NCBI GenBank assembly: GCA_002387725.1
Contig: DGKK01000023.1
Location: 19,522-70,884, forward strand
Direction of reading: 5' to 3'
DNA: 51,363 nt
Origin: Nitrospirae bacterium UBA4572
GTDB taxonomy: Bacteria > Nitrospirota > Leptospirillia > Leptospirillales > Leptospirillaceae
The notes beneath the pieces were generated by a model that did not search any database, was not told the DNA's origin, and saw only the letters and a program-made list of their open reading frames with translations. Both the position numbers and the translations under genes were made by a program. This document shows, one piece after another, positions 9,149 to 18,617 of this stretch (within the stretch, counting starts at the first letter, position 1; each line of letters opens with the position of its first letter).

Positions 9149-9898
9149 TCACTCCATTTTGTTGTGACCGCAAGACTTTTCGCGATAAAGGCCTGTTTCA
9201 ACGATATAGGATTTGACGGGTTCAGGCAAGAGATGGGCCCATCTCTCGGTGTTTCCGGAGGCGATGTCGGATCGAAGGCGCGTGGAGGAGATCTCCAGCG
9301 AGTCGATGGCAAGAAGCCTGAGCGTTGTGCCAAAGGACGGAAGGGCAGCCACCCACTCGACCATTCTTCCCGAACGGAGATCATCGAGAGCTGGAACATT
9401 CTCGCCTGTCAGGAAGGACTCCGAAAGATCAAGAACCCGAAGAAGGGTGTTTCGGGCACGGACTCCCGCCCCCCCCGGACGGGTCACGACCACAAGATGG
9501 CTAAGCGAAAGAATGATTTCGGGCCCCCCCCACTCGAGAAAGTCGATGAAGGCATCTTCTCCCATCACGAAAAATGGAGGAGGAGACAACGAGAGGTGGG
9601 TCAGGGTCCGGGAGGTCAGCGATGGCCCGGGAAGTCGGCATTCGATATCCGACACTCGCCACCCGGGTCGTCCGGCAATGGCCAGCTCAACCATGTGACG
9701 GCGCTCCTCGCAGGAGACCGCCGGACGCTCCTTGTGAGGAGGAAGTCCGGTCGGGACAAAGACCACCTCCTCAAGACCCAGTTTCCGCTCGATCTCCTCG
9801 GCCAAGGCAATATGGCCCTTGTGAAGGGGGTTGAAGGCTCCGCCGAAGAGGGCTCTCTGGGGACGACCGCCTCGCTTACCGGCCCCGGAGATGTCCAT
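9149..9898 (-). CDS. nadD: Nicotinate-nucleotide adenylyltransferase
   Basis: Adenylates nicotinate mononucleotide in NAD synthesis. The 249-residue protein has the nucleotidyltransferase signature GGAFNPLHKGH near the start and the C-terminal ISSTRLR motif. The start ATG at 9898 lies inside the end of proA (23-base overlap), giving the normal distance to the GGAFNP motif; a GTG six bases upstream is an alternative. Coupled to proA upstream and rsfS downstream, the standard order in many bacteria. Confidence 0.93.
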   Translation of the reverse strand: MDISGAGKRGGRPQRALFGGAFNPLHKGHIALAEEIERKLGLEEVVFVPTGLPPHKERPAVSCEERRHMVELAIAGRPGWRVSDIECRLPGPSLTSRTLTHLSLSPPPFFVMGEDAFIDFLEWGGPEIILSLSHLVVVTRPGGAGVRARNTLLRVLDLSESFLTGENVPALDDLRSGRMVEWVAALPSFGTTLRLLAIDSLEISSTRLRSDIASGNTERWAHLLPEPVKSYIVETGLYREKSCGHNKME

Positions 9899-11135
9899 GG
9901 CCACGCACCATGTATTTCGTTGTTGTAAGTTCGGGAAGTCCCATCGTTCCCCGGGCATGGACCCGGGTGGTGGAGATGCCGACTTCAGCCCCCAAACCGA
10001 AGACGCCGCCATCGTGAAGCCTTGTCGAGGCGTTGACCATCACACAGGAAGAGTCAACCTCCCGGCAAAACCTCTCCGACTCTCCCACATCAGAAGTGAC
10101 GATCGCCTCGGTATGACCCGAGCTATAGAGGGCGATATGCTCGAGGGCCTCGTCGAAGGTCCCCACGATACGCACATTCATCGCAAGGGAAAGGAATTCG
10201 GTCCGGTATGTGTCCGGAGATGCCGGAGAGAGGGATGAGTCGAGGTGGCGGGTTCGGGGACAGCCATAGACGGTCACGCCCTTCTCTTTAAGAATGTGCA
10301 GGAAGGGACGAACGAAGGTCTCGGATTGTGCTTCGTGAACCAGCAGAGTCTCCATGGAGTTGCACGTTGATGGACGGTTTGTCTTCGCATCGAGGACAAT
10401 GTCCCTGGCCATGGGGAAGGGAGCTGATGCCGCGACGTAGATGTGGCATATTCCCTGATCGTGGCGGAGGACAGGAACCCGTGCGTGGGCCACCACCGTC
10501 TCCATGAGGGATTGGCCGCCTCTCGGGATGACCACATCAAGGGAGGTGTTGCTCACGAGATCCGCCACCACATTTCTGTCGGTCCAGGGAAGAAAGGCCA
10601 CTCCGTCGGGATTGACGTTCGCCTGGGCAAGCCCTTCCCAGATCGCCCGAAAAAGGGCCGCATTGCTCCTGCGGGCCTCCTTCCCCCCTTTCAGGACCGC
10701 TCCGTTACCAGACTTGAAGCAGAGGGAGGCCACCTCGACTGTCACGTTGGGCCGAGCTTCATAGACGACACCCACAAGCCCGATGGGAACCCGGACCTTT
10801 TCAATGATGAGTCCGTCGGGATTTTCCCATCGGGAGACCGCTGTTCCCACCGGATCGGGCAGGACGGAAACCTCGGAGAGTCCTCCGACCATGGACTCGA
10901 ATCGCGGCCCCGTCAGCAGGAGTCGGTCGCACATGGCAGGGGAGAGGCCAGACTTCTGGGCTTCCTCATAGTCCTCCCGATTGGCCTCAAGGATTTCTTC
11001 ACGACGGGCAAGGAGTTCCCGGGCAATATTGGCCAGGGCCTCGTTCTTTTTCTTCGATGTCAGCACGGCATAGGAACGGCAGGCGTCCCGGGTTTTTGTA
11101 ACAATGGAAGAAAGCTGAGAGCGGTCATAGGACAT
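9876..11135 (-). CDS. proA: Gamma-glutamyl phosphate reductase
   Basis: Second step of proline synthesis: NADPH reduction of glutamyl phosphate to glutamate semialdehyde. The 419-residue length is typical. Visible features are the aldehyde-dehydrogenase-like motifs VYEARPNVTVEVASLCFKSG, VIPRGGQSL, and the catalytic cysteine in NRPSTCNSMETLLVH. AAGGAG lies eight bases before the ATG. It follows proB by 20 bases on the same strand. Confidence 0.96.
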   Translation of the reverse strand: MSYDRSQLSSIVTKTRDACRSYAVLTSKKKNEALANIARELLARREEILEANREDYEEAQKSGLSPAMCDRLLLTGPRFESMVGGLSEVSVLPDPVGTAVSRWENPDGLIIEKVRVPIGLVGVVYEARPNVTVEVASLCFKSGNGAVLKGGKEARRSNAALFRAIWEGLAQANVNPDGVAFLPWTDRNVVADLVSNTSLDVVIPRGGQSLMETVVAHARVPVLRHDQGICHIYVAASAPFPMARDIVLDAKTNRPSTCNSMETLLVHEAQSETFVRPFLHILKEKGVTVYGCPRTRHLDSSLSPASPDTYRTEFLSLAMNVRIVGTFDEALEHIALYSSGHTEAIVTSDVGESERFCREVDSSCVMVNASTRLHDGGVFGLGAEVGISTTRVHARGTMGLPELTTTKYMVRGHGHLRGR

Positions 11136-11155
11136 ATCGCGAACTCCTTGGTGGC

Positions 11156-12262
11156 TTAGGGAGAGGGATCGGAAAGAACCAGGTCGTTTCGGTGCACCAG
11201 CAAGCCTTCCTCTCCCGGGACGATCGCCCGGGAGGATTTGCGAACAATCCCCCGGGCGATCTCTGTCCCCTGGGGATCCTTGAGGAGAATGGTCTCCCCC
11301 CGGAGAAAATCTCCCGACAGACTTGCCACACCTCGGCCGAGAAGGCTCGTCCGCCCCGACCGCAGGGCAAGAGCGGCCCCCGCGTCGAGATGAAGTTCCC
11401 CTTGGGGAACGGAAAACTGACCGATCCAGATCTTGCGGTTCGAGGGGAGACTCCGGTCGGTATCGAAGAGCGTCCCGGTTTTTCCTTCAAAAAAACGGAA
11501 GATGCCGGTGGGAAGATCTCCTTTGAGGACTCCGACGGGGAGCCCCCATCCGTTCGCCCACTGGGCCGTGCCCACCTTGGAAGACATCCCTCCGGTTCCA
11601 AGTCCGCTACGGGAAAGCCCGGCCATTCGGAGGGTCCGGTCGTTGACATGCCGGACGCAGGGAAGGGGGCGAGCCTCCGGATCGATACGGGGATCGGCCG
11701 TGTAAAGATAATCGACATCGGAAAGAAGCAGGAGGCACTGGGCCCGCACGAGGCCCGCCACATAAGCAGACAAACGATCGTTGTCTCCGAAACGAATCTC
11801 GAAGGTCGCCACAGCATCGTTTTCATTGACCACCGGCACCAGGCCGAGGGAGAGCAGCGTCTCCACGGTACGTTCGAGATTGGTAAATCTTTCGCGGTCG
11901 GCGATGTCAGAGGGGGTCAGGAGAATCTGGGCGACACCGAGGCCATGACGACGGAAGGCCTTCTCCCATTGTCCCATAAGGGCCGTCTGTCCGGCGGAGG
12001 CTGCCGCCTGCTTCTGGGCCAGAGAGAGAGGTCGCCTCCCGAATCCGATGCGTTCCCGACCGGCGGCAATCGCCCCTGAGGAGACGAGAACAACCCGAAC
12101 CCCCTCGTCTCTGAGACGTCGAATCTGGCGTGCAATCCGGGAAAAGGAACGCCCCGAGAGCGCGCCGTCGGCCCCGGTCAGAATGTTGCTCCCCACCTTG
12201 ACAACGAGGACACGAAGCCTTTTTCTAATTTCAGCTCGTCTTTCCTTGCACGACTCGGCCAT
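11156..12262 (-). CDS. proB: Glutamate 5-kinase with PUA domain
   Basis: First step of proline synthesis and the usual point of proline feedback. The 368 residues comprise an amino-acid kinase domain (VVKVGSNILTG at about 20-30; VPVVNENDAV; LLLLSDVDYLYTADP) and a C-terminal PUA domain (about 275-350, from LHLDAGAALALRSG). The ATG shares its A with the TGA of obgE (TGATG), so translation is coupled to the GTPase gene upstream. Confidence 0.96.
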   Translation of the reverse strand: MAESCKERRAEIRKRLRVLVVKVGSNILTGADGALSGRSFSRIARQIRRLRDEGVRVVLVSSGAIAAGRERIGFGRRPLSLAQKQAAASAGQTALMGQWEKAFRRHGLGVAQILLTPSDIADRERFTNLERTVETLLSLGLVPVVNENDAVATFEIRFGDNDRLSAYVAGLVRAQCLLLLSDVDYLYTADPRIDPEARPLPCVRHVNDRTLRMAGLSRSGLGTGGMSSKVGTAQWANGWGLPVGVLKGDLPTGIFRFFEGKTGTLFDTDRSLPSNRKIWIGQFSVPQGELHLDAGAALALRSGRTSLLGRGVASLSGDFLRGETILLKDPQGTEIARGIVRKSSRAIVPGEEGLLVHRNDLVLSDPSP

Positions 12263-13311
12263 CAGGGCTCCGGGCGGGCCCCGTCTTCGGAGGCCAGGAG
12301 TGCTTCGCCCTCGAGCAGGTTATCAAGGGCATTCAGGATCTCGGGGATTCCCTCTCCTGTCTGAGAGGAGAGGAGATAGGGTGTCCGCCCGGTCCTGCGA
12401 CAAAAGTCCAGGAAGGCCTCAACCCTCTCAGGATCGGCGGAGTCCGCCTTGGTGGCGGCCACCTGTTCGGGCTTGTCGAGAAGACGAGGATCGTAAAGGG
12501 CCAATTCGTTGCGGATGATCCGGTAGGACTCCTCCGGGTCTGCAGGACCTTCATAGCTCACATCGATGAAGTGAAGCAGAACCTGCGTCCGTTCGACATG
12601 CCGCAGAAAGCGGTCGCCCAAGCCCTTACCTTCATGGGCTCCCTCGATCAGGCCAGGAAGATCGGCGACGACGTACTCCCGGATTTCGGGAAAGCTCCCG
12701 CGGGTAACCACGCCAAGATGGGGATGGAGAGTGGTGAAGGGATAGGAGCCGATTCGGGGATGGGCCCGGGTGATGCGGCCAAGAAAAGTCGATTTTCCCG
12801 CATTCGGAAAGCCCAGAAGACCAACTTTGGCCATGACCTTGAGTTCGAGACGGAGGGTGATCTCCACGGCCGGCTTGCCCGGCTCGGCAAAATCGGGAGC
12901 CTGTCGTGTGGGAGTTGCGAAATGAACATTACCCCGGCCTCCCCGTCCACCGGGAGCCGCCACAAAAAGCTGGCCTTCGGTCACGATGTCGGCCAGCAAA
13001 TTTCCTGTCTCGGAATCAAAAACCTGTGTCCCCAAGGGAACGAGGAGGACGAGGTCCTCCCCATTCTTACCGTGTTGCTTCTTTCCGCGCCCGTTTTCGC
13101 CGGCGGTGGCAACGACCCTGGGTCGGTGCTTGAAGTCGAGGAGCGTCGAGCGATCCGGAGTCCCGCAAAGGATGATGGAGCCACCATTTCCTCCATCTCC
13201 CCCATCCGGACCTCCTCGAGGGACAAACTTCTCTCTCCGAAAGGAGGCAGAGCCATCCCCTCCTTTTCCCGAGGCAACGCGAAGGGTCACCTCATCAACA
13301 AACTGGGACAT
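12262..13311 (-). CDS. obgE: Obg family GTPase
   Basis: Ribosome-associated GTPase needed for 50S maturation and stress control. The 349 residues show the glycine-rich Obg fold (about 1-158), the P-loop GFPNAGKST, switch-region DLPGLIEGAHEGKGLG, and a short C-terminal acidic tail. It follows rplU and rpmA, the near-universal rplU-rpmA-obgE order, with a 65-base gap after rpmA. Confidence 0.97.
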   Translation of the reverse strand: MSQFVDEVTLRVASGKGGDGSASFRREKFVPRGGPDGGDGGNGGSIILCGTPDRSTLLDFKHRPRVVATAGENGRGKKQHGKNGEDLVLLVPLGTQVFDSETGNLLADIVTEGQLFVAAPGGRGGRGNVHFATPTRQAPDFAEPGKPAVEITLRLELKVMAKVGLLGFPNAGKSTFLGRITRAHPRIGSYPFTTLHPHLGVVTRGSFPEIREYVVADLPGLIEGAHEGKGLGDRFLRHVERTQVLLHFIDVSYEGPADPEESYRIIRNELALYDPRLLDKPEQVAATKADSADPERVEAFLDFCRRTGRTPYLLSSQTGEGIPEILNALDNLLEGEALLASEDGARPEP

Positions 13312-13376
13312 GGTGCCTCCGGAAGGGTGGATGCCGAGACATCCCCCGACCCTGAGGCCGGGAGAAGAATTGAAGG

Positions 13377-13655
13377 CTAGACTGACTCCTGAGCCGATGT
13401 GGTCTCGGGAACGATGCTGATCTTCTTGGCATCTCGTCCATACCGGGAGAAGCGGACGACTCCCGTTTGCATTGCAAAAAGGGTATAGTCACGCCCCATT
13501 CCCACATTGTCGCCAGGGTAGAATTGGGTCCCTCTCTGGCGGACGAGGATGTTTCCGGCCAGCACGAGCTGGCCATCGTGACGCTTGACTCCCAGCCGCT
13601 TCGACTCAGAGTCGCGGCCGTTTCGGGTCGAGCCGACCCCTTTCTTATGTGCCAT
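13377..13655 (-). CDS. rpmA: 50S ribosomal protein L27
   Basis: 92 residues beginning MAHKKGVGSTRNGRDS, the standard L27 N-terminus that reaches the peptidyl-transferase centre; the core LVRQRGTQFYPGDNVGMGRDYTLFA is also typical. No extended N-terminal cleavage sequence of the Firmicutes type is present. Second gene of the rplU-rpmA-obgE group, 54 bases after rplU. Confidence 0.98.
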   Translation of the reverse strand: MAHKKGVGSTRNGRDSESKRLGVKRHDGQLVLAGNILVRQRGTQFYPGDNVGMGRDYTLFAMQTGVVRFSRYGRDAKKISIVPETTSAQESV

Positions 13656-13709
13656 GACATTTTTCCTTTCAGGAAGTCGTTTTCCGTGGGAACAAAGCCC
13701 CCATGCCCT

Positions 13710-14033
13710 TTAGGCGGTCTTGACGATGGATTCGATTTCAATGCGGGAGACGAGCTGACGATGGCCCTTCTTCCGCCGGTAGTTCTTTCGGCGCTTCTTC
13801 TTGAAGACAATGATCTTCGGATCCTTCTCCTGGCGCACAATCCGCCCCCTCACCTCAACGGCAAGAGGCTTGTCCGCCGTCGCATAGACGACTCCATTTT
13901 CGTCGGAGACCATCAGGACTTCGCGAAAGACAATCGCTCCCTCTTCCTCGATGCGCTCGACAACAAGAACCTGGCCCGGCGCCACACGATACATCTTGCC
14001 GCCAGTCCGAATCACGGCAAAGGTGTCTGCCAT
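13710..14033 (-). CDS. rplU: 50S ribosomal protein L21
   Basis: 107 residues with the L21 pattern: FAVIRTGGKMYRVAPGQ at the N-terminus and the basic IIVFKKKRRKNYRRKKGHRQ segment near the C-terminus. First gene of the long leftward run, with a leader of about 165 bases from the promoter at 14208-14237. The GGGGGA upstream of the ATG is a reasonable binding site. Confidence 0.98.
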   Translation of the reverse strand: MADTFAVIRTGGKMYRVAPGQVLVVERIEEEGAIVFREVLMVSDENGVVYATADKPLAVEVRGRIVRQEKDPKIIVFKKKRRKNYRRKKGHRQLVSRIEIESIVKTA

Positions 14034-14207
14034 GAAATCCCCCTTCCATAGACTTTAATGCTTTTGTTTGTGAGCACACGGCGGAGCCGCATCCGGCCCG
14101 GCCACCCGATCCGGTCAGAGTCGCCGGACCATCGTATCCCGGAGAGTCCCCATAATCTTGGTCCGGCAAAATACGAACGTGCCTGTCCCGTAAAATCGCA
14201 AAGTGGG

Positions 14208-14237
14208 ATTCTAGCACACGTCATAGGACAGATGCAA
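14208..14237 (-). promoter_or_regulatory. Candidate sigma70 promoter of the rplU operon
   Basis: On the minus strand: TTGCAT (14237-14232), an 18-base spacer ending in TGC, and TAGAAT (14213-14208). The TGn before the -10 makes it an extended -10 promoter. It points at rplU, 175 bases downstream, and nothing else lies between. Confidence 0.5.
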
Positions 14238-14759
14238 AAATGAATTCTTCCTCATCCGGAATCAAAAGAAATCTCATGGAGAATATAACTTGGACAATGA
14301 TTGGAGAGCAGTCCAGAAACAGGACACATTCCCGAATCAATGAGCGTGCAAATCATTTTAAAAAGTGACAATCATTACAAAGGCAACCAGGTAATTTCAT
14401 TACATTTCCACTATTGATTTTCTTAAAATTATGGACGATAGTTTATGCAGGTCGAATTTATGCAAAGAATTCCTCCCTTGGGACAGAAGAGATTCTCGAA
14501 TGTCCAGGACTTCTCCTTAACAGACATTGAAGTCGAGTTCTTATAAAAAACATAACGCCCGCCAGACCATCTTGGGGGGAGAGAGCTCTCGGAAGAAAAA
14601 GCCGTCCATCCTGCCTTTTCCTGAATTTTAAAAACAAGAAATCATGAAAGATAGGTACCAGGAAACGGGGCACATTCAGAGAATCCATCGGCAATTTCCG
14701 CTCACTTTTCCCACCCAAGCCATCGAAGCGTATGCGCCGTGTCCTATCGAGGTTGTCTC
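14238..14759. other. AT-rich intergenic region upstream of the BTAD regulator
   Basis: About 520 bases without a convincing gene, between the rplU promoter and the BTAD gene. It holds two related 17-base motifs, AGAAACAGGACACATTC (14315-14331) and GGAAACGGGGCACATTC (14661-14677), differing by three A/G changes. Base composition is much more AT-rich than the flanks. A promoter for the rightward gene must lie here, but no single candidate stands out. Confidence 0.5.
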
Positions 14760-15173
14760 ATGGAAAACGATCACTCTTCCGACTTCAGGCTTGACCTCCT
14801 TGGACCACCCCTTTTTCGGCTTGGGGACAAAAAACTTTATCTCCAAGACGCTGACAAACCCTTTTTTTTGCTATTTCTCCTGGCAGGCTCCAAAGACCCC
14901 CTCTACAGAGATACGGTATGCGACCTTCTCTGGCCTGACCTTCCGAAGAATCGGGCCCGCGCCAATCTTTCCACCTCTCTCTACAATCTCTCCAAAAGAC
15001 TTGGGCTTCCGAATTTTCTAGGAGCGACAAGGACAACTCTTTATTGGAATCTTCCGTCTTCTTCCGTCGATATCCGGCAAGTTCTTTTTCCCACCCCTCC
15101 AGACGTATGCGCAGAGTTTCACCCCCCCCCGACGCTGCACCGCATGCCGCAGGGAGGCTCTGTCCCGCCTTAA
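14760..15173 (+). CDS. BTAD/SARP-like regulator, N-terminal part (frameshifted)
   Basis: DNA-binding head of a large regulator. The reading from the ATG at 14760 (ATCGAGG seven bases upstream) gives a winged-helix domain at about residues 8-75 (LDLLGPPLFRLGDKKLYL, then KDPLYRDTVCDLLWPDLP, then ARANLSTSLYNLSKRLGL), the pattern of transcriptional activators with a bacterial transcriptional activation domain. It enters a run of nine C at 15122-15130 and stops at 15173. In the +1 frame the same region reads on without a stop from 15130 (CRREALSRLNLLSRPFLES) straight into the large downstream frame. The two pieces are therefore almost certainly one gene of about 1,170 residues. Cause undecided: phase variation, mutation or sequencing error. 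Confidence 0.75.
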   Translation: MENDHSSDFRLDLLGPPLFRLGDKKLYLQDADKPFFLLFLLAGSKDPLYRDTVCDLLWPDLPKNRARANLSTSLYNLSKRLGLPNFLGATRTTLYWNLPSSSVDIRQVLFPTPPDVCAEFHPPPTLHRMPQGGSVPP

Positions 15174-15360
15174 TCTACTCTCCCGCCCATTTCTTGAAAG
15201 TGTCCGTATTCCCGATCGCTCTCCACTGTCCCAATGGGCCAATGGGATTCGACAGTCCCTTGCCGAAGCCAAGGCAACCCTCGAGAGAGATCTCACCTCC
15301 GGAATTCCCCCGGTCCAGGGAGCAGATCTCGATACCGGGAGAGCCATAGAGCTTCGCCCT

Positions 15361-18270
15361 TTGACCGCATTTGTCCTCAGACTCACTCTTCCGAGTCCTC
15401 TCTCCGATGAAGAGCTTCTCGATCGCACGGAACAGATCCGACTCTCTGCCGAAGAAATTCTGCTGTCCAGAGGGGGATTTATTGTTCCTTCTTCACCCGA
15501 GATGGTTGTGGCCTACTTTGGATATCCTCGTTGCCGGGAAGAGGAGGTCCGCATCGCCGCAGACTGTGCAAAGAAGATCGGAGAACTCCTTTTCCCTAGA
15601 TCTTCCCTTTCACTTTCCATCGGACTAAATGCGGGATTGGCGCCTTGCGATGCAGGACCCAATCTTCCCGATCCATTCGGACGCCTCTCCAAACTCGCCC
15701 GCACAACCTCTGAAAAGGCTCCGTCATTTTCCATCGTGGCCACCGAATCGACAGCGCTCCTTTTGCGAAACTATTTTCACCTCACCTCTCTTGCTCCGAT
15801 GGATCCTTCCGTGTTTCTGGTCCAAGGAGTGCTCTCGGCTCCTGATAGGCTCTCCACGGCCGTTGACGGCATTTTCGGCAGGGAAGACGAAATTTCCCGT
15901 CTCAGTCAGAGCTGGGAGGAAAGTTGCCGGGGAGAAAGACGAACAGTCTGGATCGAAGGAGAGGCGGGAATCGGAAAATCCGCCCTGATCGAAGCCTTTG
16001 TCAAAGCCGTGGAAACATCAGGAAGACCTCATAACATCCGGAAGTACTATTGTCTCCCGGAACACCAGGGAACCCCCTGGTCTCCGATCATTCGCTCTAT
16101 CCGGAACCAAACCGGACTCGAAACCCTCCATCTACCTTCCTCGGAACGCATCTATCGTCTTGAGCGATATCTACTCGAAAGAGAGCGTTCTGTCGACAGG
16201 GACCTCCCTTTGCTTCGCCACCTTCTGGGAGAGCCGGGTGAACTTCCCGAGCCCTTCAGTCGCCTCTCTCCGGAACGACTAAGGGAAACCTTGGAAACAT
16301 TTCTCCTTGGCATCATTTCCCATCTATCACGCTCGGCTCCCCTGCTTCTTGTCCTGGAAGATGTTCACTGGGCGGACCAAGCGACTCTGGCTCTTCTCAA
16401 GAAGTCTTTCGAACGCATGGGCCGAATCTCCATGACAATGATCCTCTCCTGCCGGGAGCGTCGATCTCTCGAAAATCTTGACCTTCCCCGTCCGGATACA
16501 CTGATCTCTCTTGGACGACTCGATCGGCAGAGCGGACGACATCTGGTCTCGCGCACTGCCGGACGCGATTTCTCCCCCACCGACCTGCGACGGATCCTTG
16601 ATATGGGAGAAGGAATTCCCCTCTATCTTCGGGAACTGGCACTCCTCGCCAAAGACGAAACGATTCCCCTTCCTCCGAGCCTGAATACTCTCTTTACATC
16701 CCGAACGGACACACTCCCCCTCCACCTCCGACAGATCCTCCCCCCAGCCGCCGCGCTAGGAATCGTCTTCCGCGAATCAGCCCTACGGCCCCTCGTGCCA
16801 ACGCCCGCAACCCTCGACAGGGATCTTGAAGAGCTTTGCCGGACAGGTCTCCTCGACCAAAAGGCGATCGATCCTCCCACCTTTTCTTTTCATCATGCTC
16901 TCCTGAGGGAGGCCATCCTCGCCACCCTCTCCGCTCCGGCACGACGAAGCCTCCACCATCGAATCGCTGATAGCCTCTCCCTGCAGATCCAGGAAACCCC
17001 TCCCGAAGATCTTGCCTTTCATCTTGAAAAAGCCGGTCGACTCAAAGAGGCTATTCCCGCCTACCGCCTTGCCGCTTCCCGGGCGGCAGAGAAAGGTGCC
17101 GCATCAGACGCCTTTCTGCATCTTAATACCGCCCTCTCTCTCGTCAAGTCTGATCCGACCATTTTTCCAGGAGAAACAGAGCTCGCAATTCTCCTCGAAG
17201 CCGGTCCGTTAGCGGTATCTTTGCAAGGACACGGCTCTGAAGCCGTCGAAGCGATCTACAACCGGGCCTCTGATTTAGCCGAGGTTCTTCCCGAAAATAG
17301 CCGCCCATTTCCCCTGCGATTTGGGCTTTGGACCTCCGCATTCACACGGGTGGGCCCCACTGCCGCCCGACCGCTGGGAGAGGACCTTCGCCTCTGTGCC
17401 CGGGAGATTGAAAATTCGGAATTTTGCCTCCGGGCCGAGTATGCCTTGGGAGGAACACTCTTCTGGACAGGATCCCTTTCTCTTTCGAAAAAGCATCTTC
17501 TGGAAGCATTGAAATATGGTGAAGAAGCAGAAAGCCTTCGAGAGAAGGCATGTGTGATTGAGGCCTTTGCCGAGGATCCTGAGATGGGAAGTCGTGCCTA
17601 TTTGTCTTGGCTGCAGGGAATCACGGACGATCCCGAAGAAGGACTCAGGGAAGCCAGAAGAGCCATTGAGCGAGCCGAGTCCATCGGGCACCCGAATTCC
17701 CTGGGATATGCGCTCTCCTTCGACTGTTACTTGAAGATGCTTCTGAAAGACCCTGCCGGCGCCGAAGAGGTTGCTCGGCGTGCTCGTGAACTTGCAGAGC
17801 AATACGGATATCTTCAGTGGGATATCGTGGGACAGGTCGCAATGGCCTATGCGGAAGGAGAAAAAAAGAATCTTGCCGCTTCCCGGGCAGCAGTGGGAGC
17901 CATCGGAGGCGTTCTTCCTGGACTCGCTCCCCTTTTCACCCTTATCGAGGCGATGACCGCATTGCGGGCGAATGAGCCGGAAGCCGCCCGGGACTCTGCC
18001 CTCCGTGGGCTTGGAGAGTCAAGGATGACTGGAGCCCGGGTCTTCGAACCCGAGCTCTTTCGCATTGCCGGAGAGGGCCTTCTTTCCTCGGGAGGATCCC
18101 CCGTCGAAGCCGCTGAATTCTTTCGACAGGGACTCGAAAGCGCAATCGCCTCCGGAGCGACATTTTTCGCTGCCCGATCAAGAAAGAGCCTCGCCCAGAC
18201 GAACCCAGAGGCTGTCAAAATCTACCAGGAATGTCTTGGGAAACTTGCCAGTGGGAGAGATCGGGTCTAG
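15361..18270 (+). CDS. BTAD regulator, pseudo-cyclase/ATPase/TPR part (frameshifted)
   Basis: The frame is open from about 15022; 15361 (TTG) is only the first start codon, without a ribosome site. Domains by residue from there: a class III nucleotide-cyclase-like domain (1-160; VVAYFGYPRCREEE matches the typical LAYFGYP...ED stretch) in which both metal-binding aspartates appear lost (FxDL reads VLRL; the GDG position reads SPEM); a STAND/AAA-type ATPase with Walker A GEAGIGKS (200-207) and Walker B LLLVLEDVHWAD (328-339); then a long helical TPR-like region to residue 969. Such proteins couple ligand sensing to DNA binding; the target is unknown. fur lies 347 bases downstream on the same strand. 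Confidence 0.8.
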   Translation: MTAFVLRLTLPSPLSDEELLDRTEQIRLSAEEILLSRGGFIVPSSPEMVVAYFGYPRCREEEVRIAADCAKKIGELLFPRSSLSLSIGLNAGLAPCDAGPNLPDPFGRLSKLARTTSEKAPSFSIVATESTALLLRNYFHLTSLAPMDPSVFLVQGVLSAPDRLSTAVDGIFGREDEISRLSQSWEESCRGERRTVWIEGEAGIGKSALIEAFVKAVETSGRPHNIRKYYCLPEHQGTPWSPIIRSIRNQTGLETLHLPSSERIYRLERYLLERERSVDRDLPLLRHLLGEPGELPEPFSRLSPERLRETLETFLLGIISHLSRSAPLLLVLEDVHWADQATLALLKKSFERMGRISMTMILSCRERRSLENLDLPRPDTLISLGRLDRQSGRHLVSRTAGRDFSPTDLRRILDMGEGIPLYLRELALLAKDETIPLPPSLNTLFTSRTDTLPLHLRQILPPAAALGIVFRESALRPLVPTPATLDRDLEELCRTGLLDQKAIDPPTFSFHHALLREAILATLSAPARRSLHHRIADSLSLQIQETPPEDLAFHLEKAGRLKEAIPAYRLAASRAAEKGAASDAFLHLNTALSLVKSDPTIFPGETELAILLEAGPLAVSLQGHGSEAVEAIYNRASDLAEVLPENSRPFPLRFGLWTSAFTRVGPTAARPLGEDLRLCAREIENSEFCLRAEYALGGTLFWTGSLSLSKKHLLEALKYGEEAESLREKACVIEAFAEDPEMGSRAYLSWLQGITDDPEEGLREARRAIERAESIGHPNSLGYALSFDCYLKMLLKDPAGAEEVARRARELAEQYGYLQWDIVGQVAMAYAEGEKKNLAASRAAVGAIGGVLPGLAPLFTLIEAMTALRANEPEAARDSALRGLGESRMTGARVFEPELFRIAGEGLLSSGGSPVEAAEFFRQGLESAIASGATFFAARSRKSLAQTNPEAVKIYQECLGKLASGRDRV

Positions 18271-18617
18271 AGACGGTCGAGGAGGTTTGCCCCGTCGCGA
18301 AGGTCAGGTGGAGCAGGACCTTATTCCGTCGAGCAAAGGGCACGTCATCTTGATGAACAAAAAACCTTCCATCATATGGAAGAGAAGGGATTTAAAACCG
18401 TTTCAGTCCTTTTCCCCAACCCTCTCAAGACTTGAACGGAAAGGGAGGTCTATGCCAAGATCAAGATCTCAGGATCATTCTCATTAGAACATATCGATGG
18501 CTGGATATCGTCTCCGGAAGGGTTCCTGACGAACTTGCGTTCATGCGCGCTCATTCGTCGGGAACCTTCGGGAAAAGGTATCTTCTTTTTCCAGAACTCA
18601 AGACAGGACGTGAGACC
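18271..18617. other. Intergenic region upstream of fur
   Basis: 347 bases. A reading frame open from 18432 runs into fur, but its first 60 residues look non-coding. A GATCATTCTCATTAGAAC stretch at 18473-18490 loosely resembles a Fur site but is too weak to call. No terminator was seen after the BTAD gene. Confidence 0.4.

Noticed and set aside
18473..18490. Fur-box-like stretch upstream of fur
   Set aside because: Only part of the consensus is matched and there is no promoter overlapping it; too weak to call autoregulation.
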